NCBI GenBank assembly: GCA_036924085.1
Contig: JAVGWX010000008.1
Span: 49,583,019-49,647,018, forward strand
Reading direction: 5' to 3'
Length of the DNA: 64,000 nucleotides
Source: Ariolimax columbianus
Taxonomy: Eukaryota > Mollusca > Gastropoda > Stylommatophora > Arionidae
Made by a program: the position numbers and the translations under genes. Of the stretch, positions 46,690 through 58,710 are shown piece by piece; positions within the stretch are counted from its first letter, which is position 1; every line of letters begins with the position of its first letter. The notes below the pieces were generated by a model. That model had not been told where the DNA came from. It did not search any database and saw nothing but the letters and a program-made list of their open reading frames with translations.

Positions 46690-47165
46690 TCATAGAGGGG
46701 ATATAAACATGCTGGAAAGAATACAAAAAAGAGCGACAAAGCTGATAGTGGAATTCCAGAATAACAGTTATGAGGAAAGACTCAGAAAAACCAGCCTACA
46801 GTGAAGAGAGAAGAGAGAAGAATTCGTGGGGACTTAATACAGGTTTTAAGATGATCAGAGGAATGGATAAATTAGACTATAACAAGTTGTTTTTTTAATA
46901 CAGCCACCCACAATAACAAGAGGGCATAGCTACAAGTTGACTAAAGAGAGGTCCATATTAGATATTAGGAAATATTTTTTTAGTCAGAGAATGGTGAATG
47001 CTTGGAATGCATTGCCAGGGGAGGTAGTGGAGGCAAGGACAGTTAATGTATTTAAGAATAAATTGGATGCGTATCGCTTTTAGAGCAAGGTGATGTCAAT
47101 GAAACTGGTTGTATACAGACTCTGCAGGGTCTTCTAAACCAGTATAAAGACGTTAAGTTAAAAGG
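46690..47165 (+). mobile_element. CR1/L2-like LINE, 3' end
   Basis: Broken frames give INMLERIQKRATKLI, GDLIQV, GMDKLDYNKL, then DIRKYFFSQRMVNAWNALPG and TVNVFKNKLDAYRF, followed by a stop. The foldable 3' UTR and GACGTTAAGTTAA tail end near 47160. The region between 46330 and 46690 has no recognised feature. Confidence 0.88.
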
Positions 47166-47169
47166 TCCT

Positions 47170-48078
47170 ATTGCTGTTGTAATTCTTTCTCGCATTTCCT
47201 CATTTGTAACTTGATCTTTGTACGTGACGTTTAGAAGTCTTCGGAAACATCTCATCGCCAAGCCCTGTATCCTCCGGTGCAGGTCAGCTGTAATTATCCA
47301 TGTCTCACAAGCATAGAGGGATATTGACAGGATTAGCTTGCGCATTAACCTGAGTTGTGTGCATAGTGCTAACTGTTTATCTTGCCAGATTTTGAGTCGT
47401 GCAAACGCCACTATTGTCTGTGCTATTCTGGCCAACACCTCATATTTTAATTCTTTATCACTTACAATCGAACCCAGATCTTCTAAAACGGTCAACCATT
47501 TCGAGATCCTGACCATTAGCTTTTATCCTACTGTTGAAGCCCTCGGTGTTGTTGGTCATTAATTTTGTCTTTCCAGCGTTCAACTCCTTAGACAAGAGCT
47601 GTATCATCGAGCCTTCTGACCTATCCTGGAGTTCTGCTTCTGTGCTTGCCAACCCATCGATGTCATCTGCAAAGTGAAGGTTGATAATCATTCGGCAGCC
47701 CCCCCCCCCCCCCCCCCCCACCCACTGACAGTATCAACGTGATCTCCAAGTGCCTCGCTCATTATTCCCTCATAGAATATTTTGAACAGAGTTAGGGATC
47801 GTGTACAACCCTGTCTCACACCGACTGATGTGCGAAACCAGTCTCCACACCTCCCATTCACAAGAACTGTGGTGGACGCCTTGTCATACAGATGTTCAAG
47901 GACCTTTATAATATTTCTGTTGATCTTATACATCCTCATGGTTGTCCATATCGCTTTATGTCATACCCTATCAAAAGCCTTCTTGAAATCAGCAAACAAA
48001 TGATACAATGTATATTGCTGTTCCAGATATTTCTTGCTTTGCAGTCTTAAATTAAATATCTCTTCTGTAGTGCTTCTT
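47170..48078 (-). mobile_element. RTE-like LINE, RT domain
   Basis: Minus-strand order: GRSTTEEIFNLRL, then DFKKAFDRVW, TSVGVRQGC, LHFADDIDGLA (catalytic motif, about 47650-47690), NAGKTKLM, LYACETWIITADL and KDQVTNEEM. Several frameshifts, and a run of 17 C within a C/A-rich stretch at 47700-47720 inside the coding region. It starts immediately after the GAA tail of the next element, so the two are fused at that point. Confidence 0.88.
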
Positions 48079-48082
48079 CCCT

Positions 48083-49473
48083 GTCTTCTTCTTCTTCTTC
48101 TTCTTCTTCTTCTTCTTCTTCTTCGTACGCAGTCAGACAGTAACATTTATTTTTTCGAAAAAAGCGGCGGTCATCCTGAGGCTGTCGACACTGCCATAGA
48201 GCTTGTCTTGTGGTTCCACTGGTGATGGCCACATCTGCTCTCTCTGATCCTCGTATGTCGGGCAGTTCTGCAGCAGATGTTCAGCGGTCATTTTCCCGGT
48301 ACCACACGGGCATTCGTCGGTTCCACCTATCTTTAATTTGTTGAATAGGTGGTACCTCAGTCTATTGTGGCCAGTGCGAAGTCTAAAGACAACGACCTGC
48401 TCTTTTCTGTTCAGCTGGTAATATGCATCGTTTTTGGTGTAACCAGTATGTTCGGTTTCCTATTTGGTCATGTATCTGGCTTTGATAAGCGGTTTTGACT
48501 CTTCGTGCGTCATACTAGTATCTGTTTGTGGTAGTCTTGCGCCTTCTTTTGCCAGTCTGTCTGCCTCCTCGTTGCCTTGGATGTTGCAGTGTGATGGGAC
48601 CCACTGTACCACTACCCTTTTTGGTGCGGACTGCTGGCAGAGTTTGCAGAGTGCTGCTCTTAAGTCATTAAGCTCAGTGTTTTTCTGGCTTTTTAGCGCT
48701 GTGACTACGGCGAGAGCATCTGTAAGCAGGACTATATGGCTTTCATTCTCTTTATGCGTCACCATTTCTTCCACTGCCACCCTCAGTGCCTCTGCCTCCG
48801 CTCTGAAATTGCTTGTATACTTACCAGTAGCGAATGACAGTGTTATTTTTCTGCCGTTTGGTAGGTTCAGGAATGCTCCTGCCCCTCCGTTCTGTGCAGT
48901 GTTTGTTACAGAGCCGTCGGTGTATGCATGGGTCCAGTCCATGCTTGGGTAGTTTTTCGATGTAAAGCTTAGGGTAGTATCTCTCCTTTCTTTTTAGTCT
49001 GGCAGTTTTTGTTTCCAATACCTGGTGTATTTTCTACCACCTCTGGAAATATATCCTGCCTCCAGGTAGGTTTTCGTACAGTAGTGATGAGCTTTGGTGT
49101 TGTTAGTGCGTTTATGGGATCTTCGTGCATCTTTGCTTTGGCTATTTCTGCAAAGTTTCTCCGCTTTAGTTTCCCATTTCCCAAATTGTTTAGTCTCTGG
49201 TGCACTGGATGGTCAGTCAGTCTTCGGAGTTTCTCTGACTGCAGCTGGGCTCTGCAGTCTCTTCTATCGGTCATGGATTGCAGTTTTGTAATCTTTTCAA
49301 GTTCTACAATTGGCGTTGACTTCATGCCTCCTGTTATAACTCTCATGGCTTGGTTTTGGAGTTTGCTAACTTTATCGAAGTTCGCCTTTGCTGCTGTTGT
49401 CCATGCCGCAATGCCATACTCGAGAACTGGTCTCACTCTTCCAGTGTACAGTTTCTTTAGTATGCTTTCGTCT
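48083..49473 (-). mobile_element. RNase H LINE with (GAA)n tail, minus-strand copy
   Basis: From 49473 down: LKKLYTGRVRPVLEYG, QNQAMRVITGG (frame 48969-49436), frameshift, RNase H (AYTDGSVTN, FRAEAEAL, LLTDAL, VPSHCNIQGNEEADRLAK; frame 48460-48942), a TAG, then the Cys/His end and a tail of about 14 GAA units (48083-48124). 5' truncation is about 180 codons after the catalytic FADD. The RNase H frame is one of the cleanest in the window. Confidence 0.92.
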
Positions 49474-49477
49474 AATC

Positions 49478-49540
49478 GAGTGTCTTAAAAATCGGCTGTC
49501 ATTCTAGAAAGAACATACTACATGATGATGATAATAAAAT
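49478..49540 (+). mobile_element. RTE 3'-end fragment with ATGATG tail
   Basis: GAGTGTCTT ... CATTCT ... ACATACTACATGATGATGAT matches the 3' end at 23275-23340. It abuts the 5' truncation point of the LINE above. From 49540 to 49740 nothing is recognised. Confidence 0.55.
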
Positions 49541-49744
49541 GTTTTACAGACTGGGGGAACAGTTCTAATCCTTGTCTCCCCCTCTGTTTTACATATGATG
49601 AATAAATCCTGCTAGATATTGCTGTGGCAGTTTGCTCTCAGTATAGGTTACTGATTATCATTTTTGTCTTTTCCATCCATACCTATTTATTCTACACATT
49701 TAATAAGTTTCTAATACTGTATAATAATGTTTGAGGTTTCCAGT

Positions 49745-50730
49745 CTAGCGCCTTTACAGGCTACTTAACCCTTTCATCCAGTTTGTGTTATTCTATCTGC
49801 TTTAATTGCCCGATATGGATTCATATTACTATATCTATGGTGGTTCACCAATGATGGATCATATTTGGATAACTTTTGTGCACGATATGTTTCATTGTGC
49901 TGTGTTTTTCACTTACATCGAATCAAATTCATAATTTGCCTCCGTTATCGATAACAGGCATTGTCAAAATCGCTCCATCAACATGTTTTCACCTTGTGAT
50001 CGAGTTCGCATGGTATTTTCATGTCATAACAGCAATCAATGACAATATTGTAAATGGATTTGTGCATTGGAATCCACCATTGTGTTCATTACGCGATGTG
50101 GTAGTTATTTGGTACATTACATTTCATCGTTTCCAACGCACCACATCATGCATTCAAACCTGTTTTTTTGTTTCTATTTCATTGACTACTGTAAGCCACT
50201 GAGGCCTAGTCAAATACACCTTGCTGTTAATATTGCTAGCATTTTCTATACGCAGCAGTCTGTTCTCATACAGAAAATCTATGAAAACTACATTCCAGCA
50301 TCGTCATTAGTTCACTTCTCAAGGGGCAGCCAATTTACAAGTAAACAACAAGGTGCAAAGGCAGGGGGAGGGGTGCTGCAGCCGGACAGAAGTAGTGATA
50401 CCAATGATTCTCATCAGGACTAACCCTTTGATCAGGATAGAGATGGCCAATGACAAACCCCAGATCCATCAGCACAGACCCCTTCAGCACCAGCATAACT
50501 GTGCAGGCGAGAATTCAAGGAGCATGGACATTCCAATCATTCATTAGTCACTTTGGGATGAAACTACATGACTGGAATGAGAAATGTCTTCTGGTCGCTG
50601 TGGTCAAGAGGTATGGCACTCACTTCTCAAAGCAATGAACGGAAACAGTGAGCGATTGAATACCGCATGTTTTCAAGTGACCCCTGGTAGCTCGGGTCCA
50701 GAGAGTGAGGTTGATGACCAGTTTCTTCCT
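49745..50730 (+). repeat. Dispersed repeat 'B', about 1 kb, with tRNA-like end
   Basis: Matches 53070-54100 over nearly its full length at about 75-80% by eye (ATGATGGATCATATTTGGAT; GGAATCCACCATTGTGTTCA; ACCCCAGATC). Near its right end (50597-50665) it holds a tRNA-like stretch with a box A-like GGTCAAGAGGTATGGCACTC and a box B-like CGATTGAATACCGC. There is no shared open frame, so it looks non-coding. The family is not recognised. Confidence 0.8.
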
Positions 50731-51738
50731 CACTATAATGAAAAGACAACCATTTGATGATGTTGCCATCATCACTTGCGATGGACAACTAACTACTACT
50801 ACAACAATACTGAACTCTTTGTCAAAAACTTGTAGTTTATAAAGCGCATGCAAATGCTTTTTTGTACTTCTATTTGTTTCTCTGCTACTGATCGTATACA
50901 AAATATTGCTTCTCTTGTTCTACTGTTCTGTCAAAATTCAAATTGTTGTCTATGAATTTTGTTGCATGCTTTATGCCTGTATAATTTGTATCAGTATTAA
51001 GCAGGTTGATTGTTCTCAAATCTGAAAATATTTTGCACTTCGTTTCATAGGTAGTTGTAAAAAGACTGACATTTGCAGATCATTCGAAGTAGATCCTGTA
51101 TTGTATATGTCATTGTACAGACCAGTGATTTTATCAATACCAAAATCATTTAGGTGTGGTTGTCAAGTAAAAGAGAAAAGCCTTTAAAAGCTTTTACTAT
51201 GTGCTCCTAAATGTTAAATCTTAACCTTCATTCTACACATTATTTGCTTCATGTGCTCAAAGTTAAAAATGTGTAAACTTAGCTTAAAAACATTATATTT
51301 AGCAACCTCATAAACACTTCCAAATATTAGTTCTGTATTATGTTTACGAAACCATGACACCGATGTCGTTATTGGTAAAGCCGTATTTGTTTTCAACTCT
51401 TCTTGGTCCAATGTAGAACTATGCTGCTTTCTGTTTCAAAAACTGGATTAGGATGATTAACAGAAATGTATAATCTGGTCTAATTCTATGGTTTGAATGT
51501 CAATGTTGCAATGAATATCTTTACATGAAAAAAGCATTTTGTAGCATAACAAAATGTTACCCTTAATAATATATTTACATTGATGTCAAATGAATGACAT
51601 TTGTTTCTCAATAATGAATGACTTTTCTGTTCAGAATACCGAAGACAACAATTTAGCGCAAATGTAAGTGCTGTACTTTAGAAGCACATATAGCGAACTA
51701 TTTAGAACCATATAGGTTGTTTTTGCTGCTCTTAGTTC
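50731..51738. other. AT-rich stretch without recognised features
   Basis: No repeat of this window, RNA or coding signal is seen apart from a few short poly(T) and (CTA)-like words. Confidence 0.55.
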
Positions 51739-52119
51739 TTAGTCGACCTGTACTTCTACAGGGACGGATGCCCCTGTGCATGTCCCATCTCTGGTATGAG
51801 CTGGATGTAGCCGTGAGAAAGGTTTCCTGCTTAGCGAGCTAGGCTCAAGCAGCTTAATATTCCACTGCGCTGGGGCAAGCGCTTACGAAAGGTGGTTAAC
51901 CGATGTGCGAGTCCATCTTAATAGACTCAAACACTAGAGCAAAGTAGACCCGCAGCCTGTTAGGCGCCATCTTTGCTGCTCTAAACAAACCACCTAACCA
52001 TGGCTGGTGTTATGCCATGTCACACAGTTAGTCGCCTCTTGCGACATGCTCTCTGTGAGGCAGTGGTGCTATTCTTGTCCTTGTCATACAAAAAGACCCC
52101 GGCAGACCACTCGGACTGA
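51739..52119 (+). repeat. Dispersed repeat 'A', long copy
   Basis: Reverse-complement match to 17030-17412. It starts GTCGACCTGTACTTCTACAG and ends near GACCCCGGCAGACCACTCGG. It is followed at once by a (GATA)-like run (52118-52138). Confidence 0.8.
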
Positions 52120-52139
52120 AGATAGATAGGTAGATAGAT

Positions 52140-52515
52140 TCTCAGATAAACTCTTGAAAATAGACTGAATGCATTTGAAAATAAATATCTTAGAGAATTA
52201 TTGAATATTGGCTGGAAAGAATTTAAGATAGACAAACAAGATACTATCTTGAGGGAAAAAAATGTTTAGCATGCATCAAACACGTCCTTAGAATGAACAG
52301 CAACAGACTTCAAGTTCAATCGATTATGTAGAGACCAAGTGTAACCAGAAAGAGGGGCAGGCCATTGAGACACTATGCATGACTATCACTAGAGAGTCCA
52401 CCATGATGGGCCTTAACAACATGCAGGAACTACAATGTGCAGTATCAGGCCGATCTACCTGGAGAACTTTGAGTTCTGCCGTCTGCGCCGTGTTTGCCGC
52501 TGAAAGAACATAAAT
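52140..52515 (+). mobile_element. RTE-like LINE C-terminal fragment
   Basis: KYLRELLNIGWKEFK and CIKHVLRMNSNRLQVQSI are followed by TRKRGRPLRHY, then an open end with MMGLNNMQELQCAVSGRSTW. This is the GHV-R-x-x-R, basic, L-x-x-x-Q-x-A-x-D/G-R-x-x-W pattern of RTE-like C-termini. From 52515 to 53070 nothing is recognised. Confidence 0.75.
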
Positions 52516-53069
52516 ATATTCTCAGATACTGGAAACGTCTAATTTATTGCAAAGCATAGACATACAATTATTTATTTACTGTATTAAATGTAAAACAGCT
52601 TAAACCAAGATAAATTAAAAAATACAAAAGATAAGTATAGTAATTTCTTGTTTTGTACTGATACCTGTTTCAGCGACACAGCTGTCACAGTCATCATACT
52701 TTTCTCTGCAACTCCCTTTCATGTTGTTTGGTTTGGGCCAGACCCCCAACTTTGTAGATGAATTGCAGGTGGGCATACTATTTCCTTCTGGTCAGGTGAG
52801 TATATTTACAAATGAACTAAAATTTTCGCCTGTTTAATTTTGTACCGAGGTACTGTTTAGTCTCGAGGTAAGGTGTTACCTAACAGTTGGTAACAGGGAT
52901 CGACCTGACAAGTCTCCATCGGATATTTGCCTGCCAACAAAATATGAAACAAAGGAGGTTACATCTTTCAACGACGCCCAATGACATAAGTGGACAGAAG
53001 ATATCTGCTGTCTACTTGTAGTGTTGCACTTTGTAATTCTTAATTGATTGTTTTCCGGTCAAGCCCCTC

Positions 53070-54100
53070 ACAGCTGCTTAACCCTTAAATCCAGTTGTTT
53101 GTGTTATTCTATCTGCTTCCACCGCTTAATGTGGATACATATTTCTATAGCTGTGGTGGGCTGCCAATGATGGATCATATTTGGATGAGTTTTGTGCTGT
53201 GTGTTTCATTACCATTGAATTAAATACATATTTTACCTCCCTGCTATCGATAACTGGCAAACAGTCATTGAAGGTAAAATCTTTCCATCATATTTTTTCC
53301 TCTCGAGCGGGTTCGCACGGTACTTTCATGTCATAAAGTCAATCATTGACAATATTGGAAATGGAATCATGTATCGGAATCCACCATTGTGTTCATTATG
53401 TGTAGTAGTTATTTGGTACGTTACATTTCATCCTGCTCAATGATCCATGTCATGGATTCTAGCTGGTTTTTGTTGTCTGCGTCATTGACTGCTATAGGCC
53501 ACTGACCTAGTCAACTATCTCTTTGTTATCAATATTACTAGCATTTTCTATAGACAGCTGGTTCTTATGCAGATATGCAGAAAATCTGTGAAAACTACGT
53601 TACAGCATCCTCATTGGTGCACTTCTCGGGGCCAATTTTCAAGTTAACAACAGGGGATGGAGGCAGAGGTAGTCGTGATGTAGCTGGACAGAAGTAGTGA
53701 AACCAACGACCATGATTAGTACTGGCCCTCTGATCATGAAAGAGATCACCAATGACAAACCCCAGATCTATCAGCATGACTGAGCGGGGTAGTCTGCGAG
53801 GAACATGAATCGTCCGCTGTTAACTTTGTGACGAAACTACATGACTGGAATGAGAAACTGGTTGTCTACAGACTCTGCATTGTCTTTTGGCGGTTCCTGG
53901 GGTCGAGAGGTAAGGCACTCGCCTTTCAAAGTCATGAATAGAAACCGTGGGCAATCGAATCCCGCAAGTTTTCAAGCATACCCTGGTCTCAAGGGAGGTG
54001 AGACCAGAGTGACTGCATCCTGAGTTATCTCCAGTCATCTTGACTTAGTCTTGCCTCTGATCTAAGGTAGCTTGGGACCAGAGAGTAAGGATGACCAGTG
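53070..54100 (+). repeat. Dispersed repeat 'B', second copy with tRNA-derived segment
   Basis: Pairs with 49745-50730. The tRNA-like part (53893-53965) is better preserved: box A-like GAGAGGTAAGGCACTCGCC and box B-like GGGCAATCGAATCCCGC about 40 bp apart. Just before it, 53860-53893 resembles the first half of the CR1/L2-like 3' UTR (AACTGGTTGTCTACAGACTC), which copy 1 lacks. Confidence 0.8.
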
Positions 54101-54544
54101 CATTTTCTGTAACTGACTTTTATTCTAAATATTTCCAAGAAACAAGTATTCGAAACTCATAGATGTTGTCAAAAGGGATTAGGGCTATTTGGAACCACTT
54201 ACAACTAACAGCAATTTATTTAAAGAATGAAGTTTCTTAAATCTAAATCAAGGACGAAAACAAGATTCACAAAAATACTCTGCTTGCTGCAACTCAGTTA
54301 TTTTTCTCGGACAATGACAGTCTTATGAGAGACATGAAGTATCAAACATTCCATTGAGTATATCTATAATCTGTCTTAAGCTTAATTTGTCATCTTCAGA
54401 TCAAGGTCCCGGTTTCTCTTACAAAAGGAGACCAGTGTTTGTAAAGGCTGTTTTATCTCCATACAGTTTTTGTCTCATATCTGTCTCGTGCAGCTAGTAT
54501 TGTTCTCACTCTTCCTGCATGATCTTAAAGGTGTTAGGAGTTTA

Positions 54545-55440
54545 TAGTTTATTCCATGGTCATGGTATGCTGCCCACATGGACACCTGTCATCTGTCCCA
54601 ATTTTCATTTTACTGTAAAGAAGACTCTTCAGTCTGTTATGCCCAGCTCACAGTCTGAAGATTATGACTTGCTCTTCTCTTAAACTTAAAATTTGACGTC
54701 TTTATACTGGTTCAGAATACTCTACAGAGTCTGTATACAACCAGTTTTGTTTACATTTCGTTGCTCTGAAAGCTATGTACATCCAATCTATTCTTAAATG
54801 CATTAACTGTCCCAGCTTCTACTACTTCCTGTGCCAATGCATTCCAATCATTCACTACTCTCTGACAAAAAAAATATTTCCTAATTTCTCTAGTTAAATC
54901 ATAGTAGTTGTTTTCTTTTCGGAATGGGGGTGTCAATCAGCCCATTTCTCCATGAAGTCGGCCTTAACTATTGTCTTGGCCTCATTATACACGATACTCA
55001 GGTCTGTTTGTGGGGAAGCTTCTCCAGGCTTTGCTAGTTTGTCTGCATCATCATTGCCTTAAATATTGCAGTAAGATGGGATCCACTGACTGACCAGCCT
55101 GTGTGTTCTGCTGAGAGTTGTGTCAGAGACTACATACATTGCTCGAGATCTTCATCTTAGATTACAAACTTGGATGGTACCTTTGAAAGTTATTGGAGTA
55201 TTGTTCACACTAGAGATTTTTCTGCTCTGTTCCTTAGTCTATAATAGACTTTCACCACCTTCATTGGATGTAGCTTTGTAAATACGTGTATCCGTGTTTC
55301 TGGTGGGTATATCAATTTACTTTTTAAATCGGTCTGAGTTTCCTTCTTTTCTATTCCCTCTATGGTTTCTACCATCTCAGGTGATTTTTTTTTATATGGT
55401 AGAATTTGGGATGTTTCTTTTAGATCTTTAACCACTGCCT
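54545..55440 (-). mobile_element. Old RNase H LINE, split by a CR1/L2 insertion
   Basis: Minus-strand pieces at 55205-55435 (EMVETIEGIEKKETQTDL, equivalent to the EVVENIP..KCQTE segment), 54945-55125 (SQWIPS-CNI, DDADKLAK, PQTDLS) and 54545-54680 (an AGHNR-type segment) are in LINE order. The second and third are separated by an inserted CR1/L2 3' end (54683-54940). Divergence is high, as in 3486-4675. Confidence 0.75.
54683..54940 (-). mobile_element. CR1/L2-like LINE 3' end nested in an RNase H LINE
   Basis: Open frame 54751-54936 with EIRKYFFCQRVVNDWNALAQ and TVNAFKNRLDVHSF, then the hairpin-bearing 3' UTR (AACCAGT/ACTGGTT) and a decayed TTAAG-type end near 54683. Confidence 0.88.
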
Positions 55441-55784
55441 AGCTTATGATTTGGTTTGCTCCGGCAATATCATTTGTTTTTTATATGAAGTGGTTTCTCT
55501 TTAATCATCTCCTCCCCAGGCAGTTTATTCTGTCATATATTGGGGGATCTAGCATTTGTTTGAACTTCTTCCCCTGCTGAAGTGTTTTATGGTCTCTGTG
55601 CATATCCAAATTTCCATACTTTTGATTCTTGTGATGTTCTCAATTTATGTTTTATATTTATTGGTGTTCTTCTCATAGCTCCAGTGATGATATATATATT
55701 TTTGGATTTGGGTTGTATTAATTGTTTGGAAGGTGATAGTCACCAAATTGACACCCAACATCGAATCTGTACCAACAATTGAAT

Positions 55785-55980
55785 AGATGAGGGGGCACAT
55801 GAAATCAAACAACTTAAACCAGGTAGAACCCCTGAACAAGACAAAATCACAAATGATGTAATCCAGGCACACTAGCGCGGCAATTAACTACTTTGTTCAA
55901 CATCTGTCTAAATGAATGCTAAATCCCTGATCAACGGAAAAAGTCAAAAAAACATCCTAATCCTTTAAAAGCTTCAGCTT
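55785..55980 (+). mobile_element. RTE-like RT N-terminal fragment
   Basis: Broken frames read AHEIKQLKPGRTPEQDKITNDVIQA and later LINGKSQKNILIL, resembling the A-L-K-x-x-K-x-P-G-x-D and W-K-x-x-x-I-I-P-I blocks of RT domain 0-2. It is short and degenerate. 55445-55780 has no recognised feature. Confidence 0.6.
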
Positions 55981-56050
55981 CAGGCCCTTTCCAGTTTCAA
56001 TTTTTTAGAAGTTTTCCTTTGATCTCTTCTTTATTTGGCTTATCACAGAG

Positions 56051-57307
56051 GTTACCCAATTTTTTTTCTTTATAATGCAGCTACGATAATAATAATAATA
56101 ATAATGTTTGCTTAGGCGTCTGAGACCTGTTGTGTCAGTTGGCCACTTCCATGACCTACTACTGTGGCATGGTTCTAGGCCTCGTTCAGAGTGGAGGTAG
56201 AGGTTGCTATCTGCTGGAGCCATACTGTGCAGGGACGGCCTCTTCTGTGCCCCCAGCCAGTCGAGGGAAGACTTTTAGCACTGAGGAATGACTTGTGTTG
56301 TATCTTGTGGGCCGGGGTTTTCTGGCCCAGCTGTACAACATGACCGAACATAGAAACTCGGCCGTGGTCAAGTGTTTATGAAATTGGTAGGAGTCCTATC
56401 TTAGCGGAGACCTCCACGTTGCGGGTGTAGATAATAAGCTGCCCAAATATTCTACCGAATGTCTACATCTTTTCTTGACAGTTAATCAAATTCCTCAGTG
56501 TCCTGAATTTTTTAATAGCAGTAAATATATGACAAAGAGTTTTGAGTGTTGTGTTTTTAATCCTTATGTACACTAGTGTCACAAATAAACAACAAATCCA
56601 CAGCAGAATGTAGACTGGTTTAAGTTGTTTATTTCTCCATTTCTCATTATAAGCATTATTTGCTACAGATTTATCAGAGCTTTCTTCTTCTTCTTCTTCG
56701 AACTTGATACTGTGGTAAAATGTGTATTCCCATTTAAAAGTCTATGATGGATACAAATTGGAAATATTTGCTCAGATGAGACTGCTCACATATACTGATC
56801 ATTTTTTTAAATAGTTAAGTGTATGTGTGCAGCAATGTATCAAATCTGTCAAGCAAAACAGTGTAGCTGGATTGGAAAAAACACATACAAGTTGTAAATG
56901 TGAAAATTGACAAGAACATGTGGATCAAGACAAATGTAAAGATGAAAACTACAGTCTGATGTCAGATGATCATGTATCAGCATTTTCTGACAATGACCAA
57001 AAAATAAGTTTTAACAGTTATTGGTTGGACATTATCAGCCTTTTTGGCATCTGTTTTTTTGTTTTTTGAAATAGTTATACAGAGACTCCTTATAAGGAGT
57101 ATATTACCTCACAGCTGTGATGAAAAAGCATGCAGATTATAGAGATTAATGAATGCTGATACATTTACTTAATTCTTGCAAGGTTTTAAACTATTGACAT
57201 TTTTAAAATTGCAAATCAAAGGAATTAAGTTATTAATTTTAGTTTTAAACATGTTCATTTGTCTTTTTTTAACTATGTTAAACTTTATTGTGCATGTTAC
57301 AATAACT
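56051..57307. repeat. Segmental duplication copy 2, left block
   Basis: Matches 2099-3354 with a few substitutions. It includes the RTE 3' end with TTA-type tail (about 56062-56435, minus strand). Its left flank is ordinary DNA, not rDNA. Confidence 0.92.
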
Positions 57308-57316
57308 GGCATAATA

Positions 57317-57535
57317 GCAGATGTTCAGCCGTCATTTTCCCTGTACCACAGATGCATTGTCATTGCCACCTATCTTCAGTTTATTGCATAGATGGTACCT
57401 CAGTCTGTTGTGGCCTTTGCGGAGTCTGAAGATCACGACCTGTTCTCTTCTATTCAACTGGTAGTAGGCATAATTTTTGTGTAGCCAGTATGCTATGTTT
57501 CCCTAATTGGAAATCATAACCTCTTGGCCACACAT
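57317..57535 (-). mobile_element. RNase H LINE remnant without its 3' end
   Basis: Equivalent to 7187-7400. The GAA-tailed terminus present in copy 1 is cut away at 57317. Confidence 0.8.
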
Positions 57536-58353
57536 ATATACTCCTCGTGACAGTGAGATTTGTTTCAATCCCCGCTATCGATACGCCCCAGTCTACTTAA
57601 CTGTAAATGAGTTCTCTATTTACATTTTGAGAAACCAAACTGTAAAGATTGGAACTGGATAGACCACAACTTGAGAAAAATCTGAGACCTGGTACAATCA
57701 CTTTGTTCATACGTTAACCACGTCAGCAGAGTCAGTAATAAGGCAATCATTTATCGTTAATTTTACATAACATACATTTAAAACACGTGTATTCAGTAAT
57801 ATATGAGCAGATAGGAAATAGAACATGTTCGGAAAACGAATGTGTCCCTTCCAAATGCATTTTGGTGACCACAATAGTAAATGAGATATTATCTGTCATT
57901 TTAAAATATGCGCGAAAGCTTAATACACAAGGATAAATATAAATTCACCAAAAATAAAAATAATATTAATTTAAAATATTGGTGTTTTTGCGAAAGTGAA
58001 AGATGAATGTATAGAATGATGGTGATTCCTTTTTTCTTCCACCTTTTTGTCCTGCTTGTGCCCTTCAGTGCCTTGATCAGGTCCCACTTTGTGATTCGTA
58101 CATGAGATGTTACAGCTTGTCATTTCTGTTGTCCATCTTTTGTGTTCGCGACTCTAGGCTCTGTATCAATTTGATCTGTATAAATTTGCTTTCTGAAAGA
58201 TACTGTCTGATGTTTGAAATGTTACGTGGTCCAACCATTTAGTTTGCTGTCTCTTGATGAAGCCTAACACTAGTGCTGTGTCTACCTGTTTCCTATATCT
58301 TCGCTTCTGTTTCTATCCATTCTTGTTACACCAATCATTCATCGCAGGTATTT

Positions 58354-58710
58354 CTTAACTTAACTTCTTTATACTGGTTCAGAAGACTCTGCATTGTCTG
58401 TATACAGCCAGTTTCGTTTACACTACCTTCCTCTAAAAGCAATGCACATCCAATCTATTCTGAAAAAGCATTACTTGTCCGTGCCTCTACTAATTTATGT
58501 GGCAATGCACTCCACGCATTCATCACTCTCTGACTAAAAAGATATTTCCTGATATCCAAACTGGACCTTTCTTTAGTTAATTTGTTGCTATGCCCTCTTG
58601 TTCTTATAGGTGGTTGTATTTTGAAAAAAACTTGTCATAATCTAATTTATCCGTTCCTGTGATTATCTTATAAACCTGTATTACGTCACCTCCAATTGTT
58701 TTTTTCTGGA
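58354..58710 (-). mobile_element. CR1/L2-like LINE 3' end, duplicate
   Basis: Duplicate of 8224-8580. Here a change near 58465 (GAAAAAGC where copy 1 has GAAATGC) shifts the frame inside the otherwise open C-terminus. Confidence 0.88.

Noticed and set aside
48464..49488. Long plus-strand ORFs with hydrophobic stretches over the LINE (also 45476-45856, 59403-59747)
   Set aside because: They are antisense shadows of the RNase H and RT frames and recur wherever the LINE does.
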